NCBI RefSeq assembly: GCF_002482975.1
Contig: NZ_DLHA01000031.1
Location: forward strand, 138,247-184,247
Direction: 5' to 3'
Origin: Flavobacterium sp. UBA7680
Lineage (GTDB): Bacteria; Bacteroidota; Bacteroidia; Flavobacteriales; Flavobacteriaceae
DNA length: 46,001 nt
Under the pieces are notes generated by a model, which saw only the letters and a list, made by a program, of their open reading frames with translations, made no database searches and had not been told where the DNA came from. Positions 7,253 through 15,000 of this stretch are shown here, one piece after another (positions within the stretch are counted from its first letter, which is position 1; every line of letters starts with the position of its first letter). The position numbers and the translations under genes were made by a program.

Positions 7253-7339
7253 CACAGAGATACACAAAGAAAAACACAAAATAGCGCAAAGTATAAAAAT
7301 AACTTTGTAAATCTTCGTGGTTCTTTGTGTATCTCTGCG
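7253..7339. repeat. Inverted repeat upstream of bioD
   Basis: CACAGAGATACACAAAGAA (7253-7271) and TTCTTTGTGTATCTCTGCG (7321-7339) are inverted copies with one mismatch, separated by 49 bases that hold shorter related pieces (ACACAAA, CGCAAAG, ACTTTGT). This resembles dispersed CACAGAGATNCACAAAG repeats seen in Flavobacterium intergenic DNA. A GTG at 7317 that would extend BioD lies within it. Confidence 0.75.
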
Positions 7340-7352
7340 AAACAACAAACCT

Positions 7353-7970
7353 ATGAAAATATTCGTAACAGGAATTTCGACTGATGTTGGTAAAACAATC
7401 GCTTCTTCGATTATTGTCGAAGCTTTAGAAGCTGATTATTGGAAACCTATACAGGCTGGAGATTTAGATAATTCTGATAGTCATAAAATTCAATCCCGAA
7501 TTTCTAATAAAAAAACTCAAATTTTTGAGAACAGTTATAAGTTAAATACACCGGCAAGTCCACATTTGGCCGCAGAAATTGATGGATTAAGAATTGAGTT
7601 AAGTCAAATTCACGAACCAAAAACAAATAAACATTTAGTTATTGAAGGCGCTGGAGGAATTTTTGTTCCCTTAAATGATAAAGAAACAATCATTGATCTA
7701 ATAAAACCAGATTATAAAATTGTTGTTGTTTCAAGACATTATCTGGGAAGTATCAATCACACTTTATTAACGATTGAAGCAATTCAGAATCGCGGATTTA
7801 AAGTCGCCGGAATTATCTTCAGCGGAAGCGAAAACAAATCAACAGAAAGTTTAATTCTGAATAAAACCGGAATAAATTATATCGGAAGAATTGACGAAGA
7901 ACCCTATTTCGATCAAAATGTAATTAAAGAGTATGCTGATTTATTTAGAGATAATTTGCTTAATTTATAG
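7353..7970 (+). CDS. bioD: Dethiobiotin synthetase
   Basis: ATP-dependent carboxylase that closes the ureido ring of 7,8-diaminononanoate to give dethiobiotin. MKIFVTGISTDVGKT contains the family P-loop (GISTDVGKT, residues 7-15), YWKPIQAG is the substrate-site motif, and VIEGAGGIFVPL is the conserved Glu-Gly-Ala-Gly-Gly segment. The length of 205 residues is normal. The frame is open back to a GTG at 7317, but that lies in an intergenic repeat and adds an unrelated dozen residues; the ATG at 7353 gives the standard start. bioA follows 98 bp downstream. Confidence 0.95.
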   Translation: MKIFVTGISTDVGKTIASSIIVEALEADYWKPIQAGDLDNSDSHKIQSRISNKKTQIFENSYKLNTPASPHLAAEIDGLRIELSQIHEPKTNKHLVIEGAGGIFVPLNDKETIIDLIKPDYKIVVVSRHYLGSINHTLLTIEAIQNRGFKVAGIIFSGSENKSTESLILNKTGINYIGRIDEEPYFDQNVIKEYADLFRDNLLNL

Positions 7971-8005
7971 CGTAAAGATTATAGAATAAAGAAAATAGAC
8001 TTTCC

Positions 8006-8013
8006 TATCTTTG
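8006..8013 (+). promoter_or_regulatory. Candidate -7 element (TATCTTTG) upstream of bioA
   Basis: TATCTTTG matches TAnnTTTG and lies 55 bases before the bioA ATG. No TTG is found at the right -33 distance. A small hairpin (TAAAC, GTTTA) and a T/C-rich stretch (8031-8063) follow. AGACT (7998-8002) and AGTCTTTTTT (8031-8040) could also form a loose terminator for bioD. Confidence 0.35.
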
Positions 8014-8068
8014 CTTAAACAATTGAGTTTAGTCTTTTTTCTATTCTCTTTCTTCTATTTTCTTAAAA

Positions 8069-9340
8069 ATGAGCTTAACAAAAAAAGACCGCCAATACCT
8101 TTGGCATCCTTATACACAGCATAAAACTTCACAAACGCCAATTGCAATTACTCGAGCAGAAGGTGCATTACTTTGGGATGAAAATAACAAAGAATACATC
8201 GATGCAATTGCTTCCTGGTGGGTAAACCCATTTGGACATAGTAATAAATTTATTGCCGATGCTATTTACAAACAGTTGACGACTTTAGAACATGTTTTGT
8301 TTGGTGGTTTTACACATGAACCGGCAGTAAAGGTTGCTGAAAGATTAATGGAAATTCTTCCGAAAAATCAGCAGAAGATTTTCTTTTCAGATAATGGCTC
8401 TACGGCGGTTGAAGTAGCGATAAAAGTGGCGCTACAATATTTCTTTAATAAAAATGAAAAGCGAACAACGATTATTGCTTTTGAAAATGCTTTTCACGGA
8501 GATACTTTTGCGGCGATGGCGGCAAGCGGAATTTCATTTTATACACAAGCTTTTCAAGGTATGTTTATAGATGTAGTTCGAATTCCGGTTCCAATAAAAG
8601 GACAGGAGCAGGCAAGCTTTGATGCTTTAGAAAATGCAATTAAAAAACATAATTGTGCCGGATTTATTTTTGAACCTTTAGTCCAGGGAGCAGCAGGAAT
8701 GGTAATGTATGAACCGGAAGCTTTAGAAAAATTGATTCAGATTTGTGCAGGAAATAAAGTCCTAACAATTGCGGATGAAGTAATGACGGGTTTTGGAAAA
8801 ACCGGAAAAACTTTCGCGATGGATTATGTTTCAGAAGAACCGGATATGATTTGTCTTTCGAAAGCGTTAACCGGAGGAACAATCCCAATGGCGATTACAA
8901 CTTTTACTCAGGATATTTTTGATGCATTTTATGATGATGATATTAATAAAGCCTTATTTCACGGACATACATTTACAGCAAATCCAACGGGTTGTGCAGC
9001 AGCTTTAGCTAGTATAGATTTATTGCAGACAACAGAAATGCAGCAAAATATTGAAAGAATAAATGCAAGTCATTTAAACTTTCAAAAGAAGATCGAGAAT
9101 CATCCGAAAGTAATTACTGCCAGAACTTTGGGAGTTATTTTTGCTGTTGAAATAAAATCAGATTCAGAAGAAAGTTATTACGGATCAATGCGGACAAAGT
9201 TGTATAATTTCTTTATTGATAAAGGAGTTGTTTTGCGCCCCGTTGGGAATATCGTTTATATTTTACCGCCGTATATAATGACCGATGAACAACTTCATAA
9301 AGTATACACTACAATTGAAGAAGCCATTGAAATGGTATAA
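8069..9340 (+). CDS. bioA: Adenosylmethionine-8-amino-7-oxononanoate aminotransferase
   Basis: PLP aminotransferase that moves the amino group of S-adenosylmethionine to KAPA, giving 7,8-diaminononanoate. Fold type I, class III marks: LWHPYTQ near the N-terminus (a BioA hallmark), DAIASWWVNPFGH, FFSDNGSTAVEVAIK, ENAFHGDTFAAM, IADEVMTGFGKTGK and LSKALTGG, where Lys265 is the expected PLP lysine. The length of 423 residues matches the family. It sits between bioD and the ketosynthase on the same strand, with repeat-bearing gaps of about 100 bp on both sides, so these may be separate transcripts rather than one tight operon. Confidence 0.97.
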   Translation: MSLTKKDRQYLWHPYTQHKTSQTPIAITRAEGALLWDENNKEYIDAIASWWVNPFGHSNKFIADAIYKQLTTLEHVLFGGFTHEPAVKVAERLMEILPKNQQKIFFSDNGSTAVEVAIKVALQYFFNKNEKRTTIIAFENAFHGDTFAAMAASGISFYTQAFQGMFIDVVRIPVPIKGQEQASFDALENAIKKHNCAGFIFEPLVQGAAGMVMYEPEALEKLIQICAGNKVLTIADEVMTGFGKTGKTFAMDYVSEEPDMICLSKALTGGTIPMAITTFTQDIFDAFYDDDINKALFHGHTFTANPTGCAAALASIDLLQTTEMQQNIERINASHLNFQKKIENHPKVITARTLGVIFAVEIKSDSEESYYGSMRTKLYNFFIDKGVVLRPVGNIVYILPPYIMTDEQLHKVYTTIEEAIEMV

Positions 9341-9343
9341 TTT

Positions 9344-9431
9344 TGCCCACAGATTTAACGGATCAAACTGATGAACACAGATTAATTGTTTTCTCCGTGT
9401 AAATCTGTTCAACCCGTGTCATCAGTGTGCT
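9344..9431. repeat. Imperfect inverted repeat between bioA and the ketosynthase
   Basis: CTGATGAACACAG (9368-9380) pairs with GTGTCATCAG (9416-9425) with one inserted A, and ACAGATTTA near 9347 with TAAATCTGT near 9400. This resembles the dispersed ACAGATT...ACACAGATT elements of Flavobacterium genomes and fills most of the 125-bp gap. Confidence 0.6.
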
Positions 9432-9465
9432 ATTTTTTATAGACCTTTGTGATAAATAAACTATT

Positions 9466-10635
9466 GTGAATACACCAAAAATTGCCATAACCGCTTTCTC
9501 ATCAATTTCTCCATTAGGGAATAATGCTGATCAAGTTTGGGAAAAATATCTTGATAATAAACATTGTTTTACGAAACAGTTTTTGGATCACCAAGAAACC
9601 TCTGTTGCTGCTCTGGATATTGATTCAAAACAGATTATTGCCGAAATCCGTGAATCTGATATTAAGTATAAATTTTTAGATGATTCTGTTTTGTTTGCTT
9701 TAGCCGCTTCGCGAAAAGCAGTTGAAAATGCAGGCTGGAATTCAAATGATATTTTCGGAATCAATATTGGATCTTCTAGAGGTGCTACAGATTTATTCGA
9801 AAAACATTATAAGGAATATCTTGAAACTGGAAAAGCTCAAACTTTAGCATCACCAACAACAACTTTAGGAAATATTTCGTCTTGGATTGCGCATGATTTG
9901 CATAGTGTGGGGCCTGAAATTTCTCATTCCATTACCTGTTCAACTGCACTTCATGCACTTTTAAACGGAGTTGCATGGTTAAAATCCGGAATGGCAGATA
10001 AGTTTTTGGTTGGAGGAAGTGAAGCTCCTTTAACCGATTTTACCATTGGACAAATGCGGGCTTTGAAAATTTATTCGCGGATTGATCAGAATATTGATTT
10101 GTGGCCCAATTTGGCTTTTGATTTCAAAAAAACACAAAACACAATGATTCTGGGTGAAGGCGCAGCAGTTTGTTGTTTAGAAGCGCGAGAAAAAGAAAAT
10201 GCAATCGCTTATGTGATTGGTGTTGGTTATGCGACTGAAATTTTGGAACATAATATTTCAATTTCTGCAGAAGCAGACTGTTTTCAAAAATCGATGAAAA
10301 TGGCTTTAAAAGATATTGATTTAGAAAGTGTTGATGCGATTGTGATGCATGCGCCCGGAACTATAAAAGGAGATTTAACAGAATTACGTGCAATTGAAAA
10401 AGTGTTTGGGTCTAATTTGCCTTTATTAACGACTAATAAATGGAAGATAGGGCATACTTTTGGAGCATCTGGAATGTTGAGTTTAGAATTAGCACTTTTA
10501 ATGCTGCAGAATGATACTTTTATAGAAACGCCTTTTTCGGAATCAAAAAAGCAAGACAAATCAATTAAAAGGGTTTTAGTTAATGCAGTAGGTTTTGGCG
10601 GAAACGCTGTGAGTATTTTAATTGAAAAAGCCTAA
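9466..10635 (+). CDS. Beta-ketoacyl synthase (FabF-like), divergent, in biotin cluster
   Basis: 389-residue thiolase-fold condensing enzyme starting at GTG; the first strand (KIAITAFSSISPLG) begins right at the start. Family landmarks are HSITCSTALHALLNG, with nucleophile Cys158, and NKWKIGHTFGASG, with His330 and the preceding Lys. At the position of the first catalytic His of FabB/FabF (AHGTST in the family) it reads MHAPGTIKGD, so Pro297 stands where His is expected and a His lies two residues earlier (His295). It is the last gene of the bioD-bioA-KAS group and has its own terminator. A role in building or handling the pimeloyl chain is inferred from context; another specialised acyl condensation is possible. 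Confidence 0.85.
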   Translation: MNTPKIAITAFSSISPLGNNADQVWEKYLDNKHCFTKQFLDHQETSVAALDIDSKQIIAEIRESDIKYKFLDDSVLFALAASRKAVENAGWNSNDIFGINIGSSRGATDLFEKHYKEYLETGKAQTLASPTTTLGNISSWIAHDLHSVGPEISHSITCSTALHALLNGVAWLKSGMADKFLVGGSEAPLTDFTIGQMRALKIYSRIDQNIDLWPNLAFDFKKTQNTMILGEGAAVCCLEAREKENAIAYVIGVGYATEILEHNISISAEADCFQKSMKMALKDIDLESVDAIVMHAPGTIKGDLTELRAIEKVFGSNLPLLTTNKWKIGHTFGASGMLSLELALLMLQNDTFIETPFSESKKQDKSIKRVLVNAVGFGGNAVSILIEKA

Positions 10636-10656
10636 ATATTTATCTTATTTAAAAAC

Positions 10657-10690
10657 AAAAAATCCATTCCGTTTTCGGAATGGATTTTTT
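10657..10690. terminator. Bidirectional terminator, ketosynthase (+) and protein A (-)
   Basis: Arms AAAAAATCCATTCCG (10657-10671) and CGGAATGGATTTTTT (10676-10690) pair perfectly; A and T runs on both sides allow use from either strand. The minus-strand reading closely matches the terminator of gene C at 26572-26606. Confidence 0.9.
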
Positions 10691-12085
10691 TATTAGAAGA
10701 AGTTTTTATTATTTAAAGATAATCTTTCTTGTTACTTCTGCTTTGTTTTCAAGAGTTACTTTTACCAGTAAAACCTGTTCAGCAGCCTGAAGATTTGAGA
10801 TTGACAATTCCGTAGCTCCAACTTTCTTTTTGTTGTATAAAAGTTTTCCAGTAACATCAAAAACAGCAACTTCTTTGATGTTTTCTTTAGAAGACGTTAC
10901 TTTGATTACTTTGTCTTTTACAGAAACCAAAAGTCCGTCTTTTACATTTTCGAAATCACCTGTTCCTAATGTTTTATTAGTATAACGTAATACAAAACGA
11001 TCTGTAAAAGTTCCTATCTCGGTAGTAAATTTATAGTTTCCGGCTTTAAGGTCATAAATAGTACCATTTGTTTTATCTTCTAAATAAACTGCCTGACTGT
11101 TCAATAATCCATCAGTATGGTCAATTGCGATTGTAAATTCTCCTGCAACGGCAGTTTTGTACCCAAGGGGAACTAAATCGGTATCTTCAAAAGGAAGTTC
11201 ACGCCCCTGAATCGTTAATTTTTTAGCATCACTAATGCTATAGAAATCTACATAAGTATTTCCGTTAAGGGTTGCTGCATCATAATTTTGATCCCAGCTG
11301 TTTGTTGCTCCTTCTATATAACCTACCAGGACTTGTTTAAATAACCCTGTTGTAGTTGACATATTCAGCCATACACGGTTTCTCTCAATATCGCCAGCTG
11401 TTTTAAAGAACTGGCTGTTATCGCCTGGAATTCTCATACTGTTTGTAAAAACAACATCACTTCCTGTACTTGCTTTAAAGAAAAATCCCTGACCTGCTGC
11501 AATTTTTCCACTTGCAGGTGGACCGTTTGAAGGACCTGTGCTTCCCGATAAGGTATATACTGAATAATCATCAGAATCATAGTTGTAAGTTTCGTTTCCA
11601 GTGTTACCTGCATCAGGTTGATTGGTGTGTGACCAGAAATACAATGCTCCAGTTCCTGCGTCGGTTATTAATTTGTTTGCACTAATTGCTGACGGGTATG
11701 GATTTCCGATTAAATGCCACTTTGTAGCTACAGGTGTAATGGTAAAATCCCCATTATTTGGAACTCCCGTAAAAGAAGCTTGAAAAACAAGCGGGCTTGC
11801 GTTCTCCTGTGGCCCTCTTACAATATATCCTTGTCCCGGTGTCATAACCTGAGTTCCGTTATAACTAATTACCCATCCACTTGATGGATTAAAACTTTGG
11901 TATTTATCTGCCAGAGTAGTTGGTGATAAATCATGAAGTGTTATACCCGGTGTTGCAGTAACTGGTACTGACCAGTAAACATAATCGTAACGATTTATAG
12001 GAGTTGTGCTTCTTAAATAAGTAATGTTTCCGCTGTTAACAGCATTGGTTGTTTGAACTAAACTTGCATTGTTCTCAAAAGTCAA
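10675..12085 (-). repeat. Shared 3' module, copy in gene A
   Basis: Encodes the last roughly 455 residues of protein A plus stop and terminator. It is homologous at DNA level to 21975-23351 (gene B) and 25170-26606 (gene C) but in opposite orientation. For example, 11939-11992 differs from 25264-25317 by one base in 54 but from 22068-22121 by six, while 11640-11720 is much closer to B than to C. Confidence 0.85.
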
Positions 12086-15000
12086 AGTACTTCCTGTATT
12101 AACTGTTACGGCGTTGGTAACTGTTAGAGTATTTGTACTTCTTACGATGAAAGAACTATTATTATTTAAATTGATTGTATGGGCTTTAAATTCAGTATTT
12201 GTCCCTGTAATTTCTGGCTTGTTTGTGATAGCGATTAAATCTGGAATCACTACACAATCATCTACTGTAGGAACACCATTTGGAGTCCAGTTTCCGGCAA
12301 CGTTCCAGTTTGTACTTAAACTACCGTTCCATGTTTTACCTGCATAAGCATTTACAGAAACAACTGTAATTGGAGATTCACAACCGGAACTATTTTTCGT
12401 AGTAACATTATATGATGATCCAGTTGCTACTCCTGAGAATATACCTGTAGTGTTATAAGTCGTTCCGTCAATACTATAAGTAATCCCTGCAGCTGGTGCT
12501 GGGCTTGAAACTGTAATAGTTGCCGTAGGTACAGCACATGTTGGCTGAGTTGTTACAGATGCAGTTGGCGCAGTTGGCGTAGGATTTACGGTTAATAAAG
12601 CAGAATTTGAAGTGATCGAACAAGTTCCAACTGTAATGATACAATGAACATAATTTCCAGAGTATGAAAGTGGAATGCCTGTAACATTTAAAGATGCACT
12701 CGTATGCCCTGTTACGCCGCCAGCTAAGTCTGTGTTTGTCCAGGTTGCATTATCGGGTGAATACTGCCATTGATATGTTGGACTTCCAGCAGAAGTAACT
12801 ACAGTGAATATATGATTTTTTCCTTCACATACCGCAATTGGTTGTGGATGTGCTGTAATTATTGGTAATGCGTTTACATTAATTGTAGATGATGTTGCTG
12901 ATGTTGCAGTACAGCCATTTGAATTAGTGTAATTAACAGATACAGTTTTGCTTCCGGATGTTATCCATCTTAATGTAACGGTATTACTTCCTGTACCAAT
13001 TCCTCCTCCTGTAATGTTATAATCTGTGCCTGCTGTACCTGGAACAGTCCATATATAATTTGTCTGACTAGCTTCTGTTGTGTAAGTAACATCACTGTCT
13101 GCACAAACAGGAGAACTAGGAGAAGCTGTAAAAGTTGGTGTTGGTAAGGCATTTACTGTAAGTGCAACTGCATTTGAAGTTACACTAGAAGAACATGCCC
13201 CCGTAACAACTACAGTATAATTCCCCGCATTTGCAGCTGTTGGACTAGTTAATGTAAGAGTGTTAGTCCCTTGTCCAGAAACTACTCCTCCTTCAACAAG
13301 ATCAACGCCATCTTTTTTCCATGTATATGCTAAACTTAATCCTGTAGCAGCAACAGAAATTGTTCGTACACCAGTACCAGAACAAACTGCTGCGGGAACA
13401 GTTGGCTGAGTTGTAATGACTGCTGAACTCATGTCAACAAAAACTGGAGTTGAGTTTACAGAAGAAGTCCCACAAGTAATTACAGCACGATAGTATGTTT
13501 TAACAGTTTGTGATGTTGTAAATTTAGATTTTGAATTAGCAGAATCTAAAAAGGTAATAACAAGATCATCTATACTATGTATATCTTTTAAACCTCCTGT
13601 ACGTGCAGAAAATTTAAATTTCCATGTAGATTTATCAGTAGTGGAATAATTTGGTAAAAGAAGTTTAGAAACAATTGTTACCATTGCCGCACCGTCTTGA
13701 ATTGCAAGAGATAGATACCCATCTGTATCTACATATAATTTAACATCTTTGTAAGTAGTAGTTCTTAAATTAATAGGATCATTGATTCCGGCATTAAAAA
13801 TAGAAGCATTATTATACACAATCCTTACACGGCTTCCTGTCGCAACATCTTCATTGTCATACGTGTCAAATTGTATTCTAAGTCCAGAACCTTCTCCGCC
13901 TTCACCTCCACCTTCATTGGCAACAAAACCAGGTCCATAACTTAAACTTAAACCATCAGCTCCTACTGCGCCTCCACCGTCAATTTTATATTTAAAAGTA
14001 GCAGTAAATGGATTGATATTGTCTGTATTAGCTTTGTCTATAAAAAAACCTCCATTATGTCCATCTGGAGCAATTGTGGTTAAGATTAATTCTCCGCCTG
14101 TAATTTGAGTATCAACACCTCTTACACTTACATCTCCTACAGTTGTATTAAGCCCTTGAGCTGTTGAAAAATCATTATTATAAAATGCTATAGATGGTGT
14201 AGCGGCACCTGTCCAAGGTCCAGTGCTTGTTGGGCTAGTTTGCCATAAATAAGTTGCTCCTTCACCAAATGTGTTTCCTAATGAAAGTGTAAAAGGAACA
14301 TTAGGACAAACAGTAGAAGCGGTTGAATTTGTACTTACTGAAACAGGAAGTGGTCCGACACAGTTTGATTGTAAACTAATCGTATAATCTTTAACCTGAC
14401 CTATTCCTGAGTTTACTGTACAAGGAGTCGAGTTAGGAGTATTTCCACGTAAACCAATAATACGCATGGCTATATTTGTCCCAGTAGCTCCTGGAAGAAT
14501 TCGAAAATAAGCTGAAGTAGCTTTATCATCAGCTCCAGAAGAGTTTCTTATTGTTCCAATAGATATTGGTCCCTCATCAGGATCTACAAAATCTCCATCA
14601 CCATTCCAGTCAAAAAATGCAGTATAATACATATTATAGTCGCCATTTGTATTTCCTTTAATGACTAATGAATAGTAATCTCCTTTGGTTACTGTCGTCG
14701 TAGCTGTTGTACTTGGAATATTTTCATAAGATGTAGTTCCAAGTGGTGTAGAATCTAATGTGTTTAACTTTACAGAAGTTATTTGTGCAACTCCAGAGAA
14801 AGCTAAACAAGAATCTGTTGTAACAACAACCCTTCCTGCACCATTGTTAAAGGAGTTTGTGTCTGTAATTGTACCAGACGTTCCAGAGCCTCCATATGAA
14901 CTTGCGGTTTTTGTAGAGCCCGCAAGTACTAATGCAGCAGCATTATGAACAAAAGTCGATAGACTTGCTTTAACACCAGAAGCTATAGAGAAAATATTGT

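Noticed and set aside
7317..7352. N-terminal extension of BioD from GTG at 7317
   Set aside because: The extra codons lie in an intergenic inverted repeat, and the ATG at 7353 gives the conserved P-loop start.
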